Assembly (NCBI GenBank): GCA_947482825.1
Contig: CANKMT010000027.1
Span: 1 to 56,576 of the forward strand
Length of the DNA stretch: 56,576 bases
Source of the DNA: Betaproteobacteria bacterium
Lineage (GTDB): Bacteria > Pseudomonadota > Gammaproteobacteria > Burkholderiales > SG8-39
Direction of reading: 5' to 3'
Under the pieces are notes generated by a model. It was not told the DNA's origin and made no database searches. It saw only the letters and a program-made list of their open reading frames with translations. Made by a program: the position numbers and the translations under genes. This document shows positions 42,976-51,958 of the stretch, in pieces (position 1 is the stretch's first letter; each line of letters opens with the position of its first letter).

Positions 42976-44451
42976 TCAGGCAGATCCGGCGTCGATGAAC
43001 AGTTGAGCGCGCGGCACGCCTTTTTCGAGTACGACTTGCTCCGCTGCAAGCGTAAAGGGACCCGGTCCCGAAACGTAGAAGTCGCTATCGCCGGCGCACG
43101 GGTAGTTTTCGAGCGCTTGCCGGAGGGCGTCCCTCACCGCCACCTGTGAATCGCAATCATCGACTTGCAGCGACACGTAGCGGAAATCATCCAGAGCATC
43201 GCCCCACGAGCGGCACAGGTTCTCGAGATAGTGCCCCCCGCCCGGGGACGCAACCCAGAAAAGGTGCAGCGTTTCCGCGACTTCGAGCGCCATGGCGTGC
43301 TCGATCAGGCTCTTGATCGGCGCGAAACCGGACTCGCCCGCGATGAACACCAACGGGCGAGGGGATTCCTCGTCGAGAACAAAAGCGCCCGTCGGGCCGA
43401 TGATGCGGACCGTGTCCTCGCGAGCCAGATCGGTGAACACGCGATCGGCAAATCCGTCGCCCGGCATGCGTTGCACATGAAAGTGGAGGTTGCGGTCATC
43501 GCAGGGACAACTCGCGACCGGGTAGTTCGCCCAAGCCCCGTCGGCCAGTTCCAGCCGCACCGACTGTCCGGCCAGAAAGCGCAGCCGATTGCTGCGCGAG
43601 GTCTGGAGGTGCAGAAGGCGCACGTTCTCTGAGATCGCATTGACGGTCTTGACCCTGGACTCGATGCTCTGCAGCGGCATGTCGGCCGCACCATGCGCTT
43701 CGCGGGCTTCGATTTCCAAGTCGAGCACCGCAGTGTTGCAACACATGAGAATCACGCCGGCGCCTTTCTCGGCCGCGCTGAGTACGTAGTCCGAGTGGCG
43801 CGTTTTCTGCACTTCGCCCGAAACGACTCTGGCTTTGCACTTGCCGCAGCTGCCGGCGCTGCACCCGTAATCGAGGGCGAGCCCCGCCCGCAGCGCTGCT
43901 TCGAGCAGGTTGTCGTTTCCGTCGACAAAAAACTCGTGCCCGCTTGGCTTGATGCGCACGTGTGCTGTCATGATCCTGAGGAAGTCCTCCCGCATCCTAA
44001 GCGCCCGGGCATTCTCCTTGTGCGCAACTGGTTCCAGCGCGCCATCGAGCCAGGCGAGCAGCCGCTCCACTGCGGCGCGCGGCGAGTCGGACACGGACGC
44101 GTCGCGCAACCGCACTCGGACTTCATTTGCTACTTCGCGATAGTGCTCGAACCGTGCTTCGACTTGCTCGCGCTCCCGGCTCATTGCGACCAGTCGCGCG
44201 GCGAGCGTCTCGCTGCTCGGCATCAGGCGCTCGCGCATTCGTTGCGCATAGGCCGCATCCTTGATCCGCTCCAGGCGCTCCAGGCCGGAATCGTCCACCA
44301 GGTGCGCTTGCGGGAAGGCGCGTTGCAAGTCTTCTGCCGAGACCATGCCTTCGAATGCTGCGAGCTCGCCGCTTTGAATTTTTCCCTGCAGCGTGCCGCG
44401 CCTCACGCCGATCAGGCGCGCCGCACGGGAAAGGGTGAGCAGTTGGGACAT
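42976..44451 (-). CDS. Fusion: HTH domain + [2Fe-2S] ferredoxin + FNR-type reductase
   Basis: A 491-aa protein. Residues 1-50 form a MerR/excisionase-like helix-turn-helix ([20 protein letters not shown]); 55-160 is charged and helical; 163-245 is a plant-type ferredoxin with Cys197, 202, 205 and 237 ([19 protein letters not shown]); 250-491 is a ferredoxin-NAD(P)H reductase-like module with FAD and NAD regions ([14 protein letters not shown] [12 protein letters not shown]). An oxidoreductase of the CDP-6-deoxy-glucoseen-reductase or phenol-hydroxylase reductase type fused to a DNA-binding-like head is uncommon. ATG 44451 is divergent from cysG (63 bp). Confidence 0.75.
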   Translation of the reverse strand: MSQLLTLSRAARLIGVRRGTLQGKIQSGELAAFEGMVSAEDLQRAFPQAHLVDDSGLERLERIKDAAYAQRMRERLMPSSETLAARLVAMSREREQVEARFEHYREVANEVRVRLRDASVSDSPRAAVERLLAWLDGALEPVAHKENARALRMREDFLRIMTAHVRIKPSGHEFFVDGNDNLLEAALRAGLALDYGCSAGSCGKCKARVVSGEVQKTRHSDYVLSAAEKGAGVILMCCNTAVLDLEIEAREAHGAADMPLQSIESRVKTVNAISENVRLLHLQTSRSNRLRFLAGQSVRLELADGAWANYPVASCPCDDRNLHFHVQRMPGDGFADRVFTDLAREDTVRIIGPTGAFVLDEESPRPLVFIAGESGFAPIKSLIEHAMALEVAETLHLFWVASPGGGHYLENLCRSWGDALDDFRYVSLQVDDCDSQVAVRDALRQALENYPCAGDSDFYVSGPGPFTLAAEQVVLEKGVPRAQLFIDAGSA

Positions 44452-44514
44452 TGGGCAGGAGATTCGCAGCTATCATATCGACGAAATCGCATATGCAGGG
44501 GACGCTGGAATACG

Positions 44515-45900
44515 ATGGATTATCTGCCCATTTTTCTGGATATTCGCGGCCAACCCTGCCTTGTCGTCGGCGGTGGCGAGGTGGCCGCCCGTAAGGCGGC
44601 GCTGCTTTTGCGCGCGGGCGCCCGCCTGGCGATCCGGGCGCCCTCCCTGTGTGCCGACCTCGAAGAGGATCTGGCCGCCGGCAGGATCGCTCACCACGCG
44701 GGCATTTTCCAGGAAGGGGATCTTGTGGGCATTTCGCTCGTGATCGCGGCGACCGACGACGAGGAGGTGAACCGGAGCGTCGCCGCGGCTGCGCGTTCGA
44801 GGCGCATCCCCGTAAACGTGGTGGATGTCCCGGCATTGTGTTCATTCATCATGCCTTCCATCGTGGAGCGTGGGCCGGTGATCGTGGCGGTCTCGAGCGG
44901 CGGCAACTCTCCTGTGCTTGCGCGTCTGCTGCGCGCGCGCCTCGAGACACTGATCCCGTCGAGCTATGGGCGCCTGGCCGCGCTGGCAGGGGTCTTCCGG
45001 GAACGGGTCAAGGCGCGCTTTGCGCCGGCGGAGCGGAGACGTTTTTGGGAGCGCACCCTTCAAGGACCGATTGCAGAGCTGGTATTCAGCGGACGGGAAG
45101 AAGCCGCGCGCAATGCGATGCAGGCAGCGCTCGATGACAATCGCCTCGCCTTCACCGGCGGCGAAGTAGCGCTGATCGGTGCGGGGCCCGGGGATCCCGA
45201 CCTCCTCACTTTCCGGGCGCTGCGCCTGATGCAGCAGGCCGATGTGGTGGTTTACGATCGCCTCGTATCCAAGCCGGTGCTCGAACTCGTGCGACGCGAC
45301 GCGCAGTTCATCTATGCGGGCAAGGAACGAGCGAAGCACGCCTTGCCACAGGAAGACATCAATCACCTTCTTGTGCGCCTGGCAAAGGAAGGCAAGCGCG
45401 TGGTGCGACTCAAAGGCGGCGATCCGTTCATTTTCGGCCGGGGCGGGGAGGAGATAGATACGCTCGCCGCAGAAGGGATCCCTTTCCAGGTTGTGCCAGG
45501 AATCACTGCGGCCTCAGGATGCGCCGTCTACGCAGGCATCCCGCTGACCCATCGGGACTACTCTCAATCGGTGGTCTTCGTCACCGGGCACCTGAAAGAC
45601 GGGAGCATGGATCTCAACTGGCCGGCGCTCGCCCAGTCGCGCCAGACCCTGGTGTTCTACATGGGCCTGCTCGGGGTGGAAATCCTGTGCCGGGAACTGA
45701 TTGCGAACGGGCTGCCCGCGGAAACGCCCGCCGCGCTCATCCAGCAAGGCACGATGCCGGAGCAGCGCGTCCTCGTCGGGACCCTGGAAACGCTGCCGGG
45801 TATCCTTCGCACCGGCAATGTGAAGGCACCCACCCTGATCATCGTCGGCGAAGTGGTCAGGCTGCGCGAACGCCTCAAGTGGTTCGAGACAGCCGCCTGA
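44515..45900 (+). CDS. cysG: Siroheme synthase CysG (trifunctional)
   Basis: A 461-aa fusion. N-terminal precorrin-2 dehydrogenase/ferrochelatase ([20 protein letters not shown], catalytic Asp region [20 protein letters not shown]) and C-terminal uroporphyrinogen-III methyltransferase ([38 protein letters not shown]). It makes siroheme, the DsrAB cofactor; DsrN then amidates it. Short N-terminal pieces upstream (open to 43693) are antisense artefacts. ATG 44515 lacks a strong ribosome site. Confidence 0.93.
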   Translation: MDYLPIFLDIRGQPCLVVGGGEVAARKAALLLRAGARLAIRAPSLCADLEEDLAAGRIAHHAGIFQEGDLVGISLVIAATDDEEVNRSVAAAARSRRIPVNVVDVPALCSFIMPSIVERGPVIVAVSSGGNSPVLARLLRARLETLIPSSYGRLAALAGVFRERVKARFAPAERRRFWERTLQGPIAELVFSGREEAARNAMQAALDDNRLAFTGGEVALIGAGPGDPDLLTFRALRLMQQADVVVYDRLVSKPVLELVRRDAQFIYAGKERAKHALPQEDINHLLVRLAKEGKRVVRLKGGDPFIFGRGGEEIDTLAAEGIPFQVVPGITAASGCAVYAGIPLTHRDYSQSVVFVTGHLKDGSMDLNWPALAQSRQTLVFYMGLLGVEILCRELIANGLPAETPAALIQQGTMPEQRVLVGTLETLPGILRTGNVKAPTLIIVGEVVRLRERLKWFETAA

Positions 45901-45927
45901 CCGATTGCCGATCGCATGGCAAGCCGG

Positions 45928-46554
45928 TCACCATTGGGCCAGAAGCACGCCGCTCTCCAACCGTGATGGCAGGCGCTTGAGCGGGCGGTCGCCCCCTGAC
46001 ACGCATTCGCCGCTTTCGATTTCGAACGTCCAGCCGTGCTTCGGACACTTTAGCCGGCCGCCTTCCAGCGCCGTGAGCGGAATGCTCGTGCGCTGGTGCG
46101 GGCACCGGCTGTCGTAGACCGTCCACTCTTCCGGCGCGCCGTGCACGAAGACGGCATTGCCATCACACTCTACGCGGGTGGCCTCGCCCGAGCGGAACGA
46201 CGACGCGGGGCCCAGGGAGTGCCATGACGGTTCGGCTGCCAGCGATTCGAGCCGGAATTCCGGCAGGTCCATCTCGAGAAGCACATCGACGGCCCACACA
46301 ATCTTGGCCAAGCCCAATGCCGGAAACGCCATCAGCAACGCGTCGAGAATCTCGTTGGCCGACGCGCCGTCGGCCAACGCGCGCTTCACATACTGCTTTA
46401 CTCCGCGCGCGGTCTGAGAATGGACTTTCGTGATCACGGAGATCAGGGCCCGCGTCTTGGGATCGAGGGCGCCCCCGGCCTCCTTCAGGAACTTGAAATA
46501 GTGGCCCATCGCCTCCGGGCGGGCCTTGAGAAGGTAAGTCAGGGCGTCGCTCAT
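45928..46554 (-). CDS. Fusion of CMD/AhpD-like domain lacking its cysteines with a Rieske domain
   Basis: A 208-aa protein. Residues 1-95 resemble a carboxymuconolactone decarboxylase/AhpD unit (ALADGASANEILDALLMAFP) but the CxxC plus His catalytic centre is absent; the equivalent stretch is KVHSQTARGVKQYVK. Residues 105-208 are a Rieske [2Fe-2S] domain with CPH (151-153) and CPKH (170-173). Cytoplasmic. Overlaps the upstream thioredoxin-fold gene by 4 bp. An electron-transfer role is likely. Confidence 0.75.
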   Translation of the reverse strand: MSDALTYLLKARPEAMGHYFKFLKEAGGALDPKTRALISVITKVHSQTARGVKQYVKRALADGASANEILDALLMAFPALGLAKIVWAVDVLLEMDLPEFRLESLAAEPSWHSLGPASSFRSGEATRVECDGNAVFVHGAPEEWTVYDSRCPHQRTSIPLTALEGGRLKCPKHGWTFEIESGECVSGGDRPLKRLPSRLESGVLLAQW

Positions 46555-47114
46555 TGGGAGGTGCTCCGTTTTCCCTTCTCATCCGAGCTATTTTGCATGA
46601 ACTGCGAGAGCGAGCGGGTCTTGTAGGCGCCGGTTGCCACGAAACGCCCAAGCAACCTGAATTCACCGGTCTTCACGGTGCCGGCGGCGCGAACGATCTC
46701 GGCTCCGTCGAGATCGTAGAATACAAACGTGGGGGTGCCCTTGATCTTTGCCGTCTGCGCGTAGGCCTTCTCGGTCACCTCGCGACCGGCAAAATCCCTG
46801 AGCGGTATCGACCCGTTGATGTCCAGCGAAAGATTAACGAAGGCCTTCCCGTAAAACTCCTGAATGTCGACGCGGTTCAGCACGTTTCGCTTCATGTAGA
46901 GGCAGGCCGGGCACCCTTCCTGCTCGAACACGACAAGCAGCGCCTGCTTGCCCTTGGCGCGAGCTTCCGCAAGCTCGGCTTTCAGATCGCCGATTCCGAG
47001 GCCGAAAAAGTGCGCTTCGGCATCGCGCGTTTCGGCTGCGCTTGCCCGTTGGGATGCGACGCCCAAGCCGATGCAGAGCAGCAGCGTGTAATACATGCAA
47101 CGCCAGAACCTCAT
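46551..47114 (-). CDS. Periplasmic thioredoxin-fold protein (SoxW/DsbC-like)
   Basis: A 187-aa exported protein: signal peptide MYYTLLLCIGLGVASQRASA, then a thioredoxin fold with active site FEQEGCPACLYM (CPAC) and cis-Pro loop IKGTPTFVFYD. Resembles SoxW/thioredoxin_2-like proteins of sulfur oxidizers that keep periplasmic thiols reduced. It is not adjacent to sox genes (about 1 kb away), so the name SoxW is only suggestive. ATG 47114. Confidence 0.75.
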   Translation of the reverse strand: MRFWRCMYYTLLLCIGLGVASQRASAAETRDAEAHFFGLGIGDLKAELAEARAKGKQALLVVFEQEGCPACLYMKRNVLNRVDIQEFYGKAFVNLSLDINGSIPLRDFAGREVTEKAYAQTAKIKGTPTFVFYDLDGAEIVRAAGTVKTGEFRLLGRFVATGAYKTRSLSQFMQNSSDEKGKRSTSQ

Positions 47115-47132
47115 CGTTTTCTCTTTACCTTT

Positions 47133-47396
47133 GTTAAGCAGGTCTATGGCAAAGGCACCCAGATCGAGGTCGTTGCTTTCGGCAACGGCATCGGAATGGT
47201 CGGAATGGATTCCGAGGTGGGAAACCGCATCGGAGAGACACTCCAGTCGGGCGCCCAAGTCTACGCCTGCGAGAACACAATGCGGGCCAGAAAGCTGTCC
47301 AGAGAGGGTATGCTTGGAAAGAACGGGTACGTTCCGGCGGGGGTGGTCGAAATCATCGGCAAGCAAAAGCAGGGCTGGGCTACGCTCCGGCCATAA
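47133..47396 (+). pseudogene. 5'-truncated DsrE/DsrF-like (COG1416) protein remnant
   Basis: The frame reads VKQVYGKGTQIEVVAFGNGI, then GAQVYACENTMRARKLSREG and GYVPAGVVEIIGKQKQGWAT before TAA at 47394. It is a paralogue of the next gene (47462-47923), aligning from that protein's middle onward; both keep the C-x-N/T-L/M-R and PSG/PAG-V-EI pattern. The N-terminal half and signal sequence are missing, at the position where the thioredoxin-fold gene starts on the other strand. Confidence 0.75.
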
Positions 47397-47461
47397 GACG
47401 GGGCGAGCAACAGCTATTCGAACCTGAAATCCGTTGGGCAACTCTAAAGGAGAACACGACA

Positions 47462-47923
47462 ATGAGGCATAAACTAGCAGCATACGCAGGGGCGCTTGCT
47501 CTTGCAGTCGGGCTGGCCGGTTGCGCGACGGACGGCGGCGGGGGCACGCAGGCGACCGGCGCCGTAGGACCGGACAGGGTGATCTATCACATCAACGATA
47601 CGCCGGCGCAGGCGGTAAACGCGTTGCGCAACATCAACAATCACCTCGAAGTGAACCCCAAGGCCAAGATCGTCGTCGTAACCCACGCGCAAGGGGTCGA
47701 TTTCCTGTTCGACGGCGCCAAGGACAAGGGTGGGAACCCGTATAACGTCGCGGTGGAAGAACTCAAGACGCGCGGCGTGCAGTTCGACGTCTGCGAGATT
47801 ACGCTGCGCAACCGCAAGCTGGACAAGAAACGCTTCATTCCCGAGGCGACTTTCGTCCCCTCCGGCGTCGCCGAAATCACCCGCTTGCAGCAGCGCGAAG
47901 GGTACGCCTACCTGAGACCGTAA
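47462..47923 (+). CDS. DsrE/DsrF-like (COG1416) lipoprotein
   Basis: A 153-aa protein with a lipoprotein signal (LAVGLAGC, lipid Cys21). The mature part has a DsrE-like fold (KIVVVTHAQGVDFLFDGAKD) with one conserved Cys in FDVCEITLRNRKL and ends EGYAYLRP. AAGGAG lies upstream of ATG 47462. A periplasmic sulfur-binding role is inferred. Next to it lies a truncated paralogue. Confidence 0.8.
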   Translation: MRHKLAAYAGALALAVGLAGCATDGGGGTQATGAVGPDRVIYHINDTPAQAVNALRNINNHLEVNPKAKIVVVTHAQGVDFLFDGAKDKGGNPYNVAVEELKTRGVQFDVCEITLRNRKLDKKRFIPEATFVPSGVAEITRLQQREGYAYLRP

Positions 47924-47935
47924 CGTCCTCTGCAT

Positions 47936-47969
47936 GAACCCACGAGTGGCTTGGGCCGCTCGTGGGTTC
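47936..47969. terminator. Strong hairpin between convergent genes (possible bidirectional terminator)
   Basis: GAACCCACGAG (47936-47946) pairs perfectly with CTCGTGGGTTC (47959-47969) over a 12-nt loop, 13 bp after the lipoprotein stop. No T run follows on either side, so it may act as a transcript end or stability element. Confidence 0.5.
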
Positions 47970-48002
47970 GGCGACGCTTCGGCAAGTGCGGTCTCGATCT
48001 GC

Positions 48003-48977
48003 TCACTGCCGCGGCGTCCCGGGTGCGAGCGATTCGGACTGCATGCGCAAGTAGGCGTTGTAGGCGTTCCGGCGGTTGGCGACTTCGAAAGCGGGAAGAT
48101 GTGCGTAACGCGTCCAGTCGGTGCGATCGTAGGCCTCTGAGAAATCCGTCAGAGCCTCCGCGGCTTCCCCCATCGTCTTGCGCAGGTAGACGAGATACTC
48201 CCGCGTGAACTCGAGATCGGCCTCTGCGCTGCGCGAAGCCTCCCCGTGTCCTCCAATCAGCACCGTGGGCCGATAGCCGATGACTTTCTCGATCGCTTCG
48301 AGCCAGGCCCCGGTGTCCGCATCGCCGGTAAATGGAATTCGCCCGGCGAACATCAGATCGCCAATGAAGAGCACGTTTTCCTCTTCGACGAGCAGCGCGA
48401 GATCTTCGGGCGTATGCGCCGGTCCCACGGCGAAAACGCGGAACGTGAGTCCGCCCAGCCGGAACGAGGCGTCGCTCTCCAGCCAGCGGTCTGCCGGCAC
48501 GACACTCGTCGCCTCGTTCACCCACGGCGCGAGGGAGGTGCGCCGTTCCTCGAGACGCGCGGCGGCCGCCGCCGACTGCGGATAGTCGTAGCCCCGTCGA
48601 TGTGCCCACACCTCGGCGCCCGCCTCCTTGAATGGCCGCAGCCCGTAGACGTGATCGGCATGATAGTGGCTCACGATGACCCGCCGCACCGGCTGGTCGG
48701 TGACGCGCCGGATCGCCTGCAGCAACTCGCGGCCCAGCGACGGCGTGCCGAGAGCGTCGAACACCACGACGCCTTCCGACGTCACGACGAACCCCGCGTT
48801 GGAGTTGAAGCCCTGATTCGAGCGCGAAGCGGGACCAAGATCGCCGAGCACGTAATAGACGTGTTTTGAAACCCGCACCGGCGAAACTTTCACCGTTAGC
48901 GGCGCGTACTCCGCGCCGCTCGCCATAGCCGACACAATTGAGGCGAGCACGGCTGCAACAACTCGCGCCGATCGCAT
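48003..48977 (-). CDS. Exported metallo-beta-lactamase-fold hydrolase (SoxH-like), first copy
   Basis: A 324-aa periplasmic MBL-fold protein: signal peptide VVAAVLASIVSAMASG, metal motif SHYHADH, FIGDLMFAGRIPFTGDADTG and GGHGE. Similar in layout to SoxH-type MBL proteins of sox clusters. It is 2 bp downstream of the transporter gene. Its substrate is unknown; a second MBL protein lies between soxB and soxX (51959-52909). ATG 48977. Confidence 0.8.
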   Translation of the reverse strand: MRSARVVAAVLASIVSAMASGAEYAPLTVKVSPVRVSKHVYYVLGDLGPASRSNQGFNSNAGFVVTSEGVVVFDALGTPSLGRELLQAIRRVTDQPVRRVIVSHYHADHVYGLRPFKEAGAEVWAHRRGYDYPQSAAAAARLEERRTSLAPWVNEATSVVPADRWLESDASFRLGGLTFRVFAVGPAHTPEDLALLVEEENVLFIGDLMFAGRIPFTGDADTGAWLEAIEKVIGYRPTVLIGGHGEASRSAEADLEFTREYLVYLRKTMGEAAEALTDFSEAYDRTDWTRYAHLPAFEVANRRNAYNAYLRMQSESLAPGTPRQ

Positions 48978-48979
48978 CA

Positions 48980-50107
48980 CTATTGCTCCTGCATCAGGCG
49001 CCAGTACTGGAATTTCATCGTTCCAGCGGCCCCGATCACGATCGCAAGAAAAGCGAGGATCGAGCCGATTGCGAAGGTCGACACGCCTGTGACGGCCTGT
49101 CCGATCGTGCAACCCATCGCGAGCACGCCGCCGATGCCCATCAGCGCACCGCCGAGCACGTGACTCGCAAAGTCGCCGAACGTGAAGAAGCGCTCGAACC
49201 GCAAACGCCTCGTCGCGAGCGCATACAGGAAGCCCCCGAGGATCACGCCGGCCAGGGCAACGACGCCGAAATTGATGAGCGAAAGCTTCGCCGGCTCCAT
49301 CAAATAGCGCAGGGTGTCGCCCATCGGCGAAATGAACGTGAACGACTGCGTTTGCACGCGGCTCGGGATTTCGGTTGCCATCTCCGCGTACTCTTTCCAC
49401 GCCCGCCCGAGCGGGCCACCGGTGAGATACCACGCGGCGGTTACGGCGGCGCCGACGACCGCTCCACCCAGGACGTTATCGAAGCTCGCCCTGAAATCGC
49501 GTGACTTGAAAACCCACGCGAACATGCCAAGGGCGGCGACTGCGGATACGGTCAGGTTGAGCGTGCGTGACGGCTCGAGCCCGGCCATGACGGCGAGGAT
49601 CGAGCCGGCCTCCTGCGTTGGCATCCCGTACTGGGAGAGGTTGATCGTGGTCGCCCGGATCGCTGGCACGAACGCAGTCTCGAACAACGGCGTCCACAGC
49701 ATGAGGTACGCGCTTGCCGCGGCGACGACGAGTACGGTGAGCGACTTGACGTTGCCGCCACCGATTCGCACCAGCGTCTTGTTGCCGCAGCCGCTGCCGA
49801 GAGTCATGCCGATTCCGAACAGGACCCCTCCCGCGAGATACCGCAGCCAGGCGAAGCTCGCGGTGCGATAGGGCGGAAACGTCTCGGCCGACAGATTGAT
49901 CGTCTCGGTCGCTTCGAGTAGCACCACGCCGCTAAGCGCGACCGCCATCGAGAGCACCCAGGCGCGCATACGGCCGGTGTCGCCCATGTTGATCCAGTCG
50001 GAAACCGCCCCCATGGTGCAGAAATGGGTCTTTTGGGCGATGGCGCCCAGGACGAGCGCGATGCAGAAGACCGCCAGAAGGACCTGCTGATGTATTCCAA
50101 AATCCAT
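48980..50107 (-). CDS. YeeE/YedE (TsuA/SoxT-like) thiosulfate-type transporter
   Basis: A 375-aa membrane protein. Paired YeeE/YedE cysteine motifs are seen: KTHFCTMGAVSDWINMGD, TLGSGCGNKTLVRIGGGN and GVLAMGCTIGQAVTGVSTFA. The family imports thiosulfate (TsuA) or related sulfur anions. Linked to soxB and an MBL gene, as in many sox clusters. ATG 50107 is preferred; TTG 50119 is an alternative. Confidence 0.85.
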   Translation of the reverse strand: MDFGIHQQVLLAVFCIALVLGAIAQKTHFCTMGAVSDWINMGDTGRMRAWVLSMAVALSGVVLLEATETINLSAETFPPYRTASFAWLRYLAGGVLFGIGMTLGSGCGNKTLVRIGGGNVKSLTVLVVAAASAYLMLWTPLFETAFVPAIRATTINLSQYGMPTQEAGSILAVMAGLEPSRTLNLTVSAVAALGMFAWVFKSRDFRASFDNVLGGAVVGAAVTAAWYLTGGPLGRAWKEYAEMATEIPSRVQTQSFTFISPMGDTLRYLMEPAKLSLINFGVVALAGVILGGFLYALATRRLRFERFFTFGDFASHVLGGALMGIGGVLAMGCTIGQAVTGVSTFAIGSILAFLAIVIGAAGTMKFQYWRLMQEQ

Positions 50108-50166
50108 ATGGATCGCCAAGCGTACGTTAAGCCGCTCGCTTGCGGCAAATCTTGCGGTGGGCTTCC

Positions 50167-51894
50167 TTATGTCAGCCCGCCGATCGCAATGCCAGGATTG
50201 CCGGCGACGCCGATCAGGCGCGGGCGGTTGAGATGAGGCGGCCGGATGATCTTCTTAGCGCGCAAATAGTTCGTGACGACCTCCCAAACGGGTTCTCCAG
50301 ATGCGCCTTCGCCGACCGGGGCCCAGCTCGCGACCTTGTAGCGCTTGCCGCTTTCGATAGGCTTGCCTTTGAGCGTCATGTTGCTAATGCGATGACCGAT
50401 CAGCTTCCCCGGATCGCACGCGTAACGCATGCCGCCGATGCGCACCATGTCCCCGCCTTGCTGATAGTAAGGGTCCGGGTTGAAAAGGTTGTCGCAAATA
50501 TCCTCGAGCAGCACCTTGATGCTCTCGCCGGTGAGCTCGTTGACGGTGACGAACGGGTAGGTGATCGCGGTGGCGTTCATTACATCCTCGACGGTGATCG
50601 GCGAGCCGGGGAGGATGCTGGTGCCCCAGCGAAAGCCGGGCGAGAAGGCGATCTCGGCGCCTTTCTCTTCCATGAGCGCGTCTAGGATCACTTGGTCGAG
50701 CGTGCCGTTGAAGTTGCCGCGGCGATACAGGAATCCCTCGGTTACCGCGAGCTTTTCCCCGAGCTTCGATTCGTACGGGGCGCGGTACCGGCCGATGAGC
50801 GCGGCCATGTCGGTATCGGCCGGCAGCAGATCCGAGAACACCGGCAGCAAGCGGTAATCGAAACCCTTGACGCCGCCGCTTCCGACGTCGAGATCGAGGA
50901 CGGCCAGGAACTTGCCGCCGGAACCGGCATTCGTTACCAGCGTCTTGCCCCGGGAATTGCCGACGACCACCGGCTTTGGCACCGCGTCGTGCGTGTGTCC
51001 GCCGAGGATCGCGTCGATTCCGGTCACGCGCGAAGCGAGCTTCAGATCGACGTCCATCCCGTTGTGCGAGAGCAGAATGACCGCCCATGCGCCCTTGGCG
51101 CGCGCCTCGTCCACCGTTTTCTGCATCCGGTCTTCCTGGATGCCGAAAGTCCATTCCGGAACGAAATGGCGCGGGTTCGCGATCGGCGTGTAGGGGAAAG
51201 CCTGGCCGATGACCGCAATCGGCACCCCGTTGACTTCGCGCATCGTGTAGGCCTTGAACACGGGGTCGTCGAAATCCGTGGTGCGCACATTCTGCGCGAG
51301 GAAATCGACCTTGCCCGCGAAGTCCTTCTCGATCGCCTCGCGGACGCGGCCAGCGCCGTAGGTGAACTCCCAGTGGCCGGTCATCATATCCACACCCAGC
51401 AATCGGGACGCCGCCATCATGTCGGCGCCTTTCGTCCAGAGCGCCGTCGCCGAGCCCTGCCAGCTGTCGCCGCCGTCGAGCAGCAGCGCGCCCGGCCGGT
51501 GCGCCCGTACCATCTTGACGAGTGTGGACAGGTGCGCGAAGCCGCCGACCTTGCCGTATCTGCGGGCGGCTTTGGCGAAATCGAGATGCGTGTACGCATG
51601 AGCGAGGCGGGTGCCCGGCGCGATGCCGAAACGCTTGAGCAATGCTTCGCCGACGAGGTGGGGCGGCTCACCGCGCGCGCTTCCCACCCCGATATTCACG
51701 TCCGGCTCGCGGAAATACACGGGCATCAGCTGCGCATGGCAGTCGGTGAAATGCATGAGCGTCACCTTCCCCGCAGCCCGCCGCAGCTGGTAAAGATTCT
51801 CCGCGCCGTTCGCGGCATGCGCCGCCGAGAGCGGCAATCCGGCCGCAAGGCCGGCGGCGAGCGCTTCGAGGAACTCGCGACGCGTCATCGACAT
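50167..51894 (-). CDS. soxB: SoxB sulfate thiohydrolase
   Basis: A 575-aa periplasmic di-manganese enzyme with a Tat signal (TRREFLEALAAGLAAG). Metal and catalytic motifs are HFTDCHAQL, LLDGGDSWQGSA, GHWEFTYG, LLSHNGMD and GGHTHDAVP. SoxB hydrolyses the terminal sulfone of SoxYZ-bound sulfur to sulfate. Without soxCD in the window the sulfane sulfur left on SoxY would go to storage and then to Dsr. ATG 51894. Confidence 0.95.
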   Translation of the reverse strand: MSMTRREFLEALAAGLAAGLPLSAAHAANGAENLYQLRRAAGKVTLMHFTDCHAQLMPVYFREPDVNIGVGSARGEPPHLVGEALLKRFGIAPGTRLAHAYTHLDFAKAARRYGKVGGFAHLSTLVKMVRAHRPGALLLDGGDSWQGSATALWTKGADMMAASRLLGVDMMTGHWEFTYGAGRVREAIEKDFAGKVDFLAQNVRTTDFDDPVFKAYTMREVNGVPIAVIGQAFPYTPIANPRHFVPEWTFGIQEDRMQKTVDEARAKGAWAVILLSHNGMDVDLKLASRVTGIDAILGGHTHDAVPKPVVVGNSRGKTLVTNAGSGGKFLAVLDLDVGSGGVKGFDYRLLPVFSDLLPADTDMAALIGRYRAPYESKLGEKLAVTEGFLYRRGNFNGTLDQVILDALMEEKGAEIAFSPGFRWGTSILPGSPITVEDVMNATAITYPFVTVNELTGESIKVLLEDICDNLFNPDPYYQQGGDMVRIGGMRYACDPGKLIGHRISNMTLKGKPIESGKRYKVASWAPVGEGASGEPVWEVVTNYLRAKKIIRPPHLNRPRLIGVAGNPGIAIGGLT

Positions 51895-51958
51895 GAATTG
51901 ATCGGCGCTCCGATTTGGTGGGGGAAACGCCCTTCGGGTGGAATCGGGAAGACGCTAT

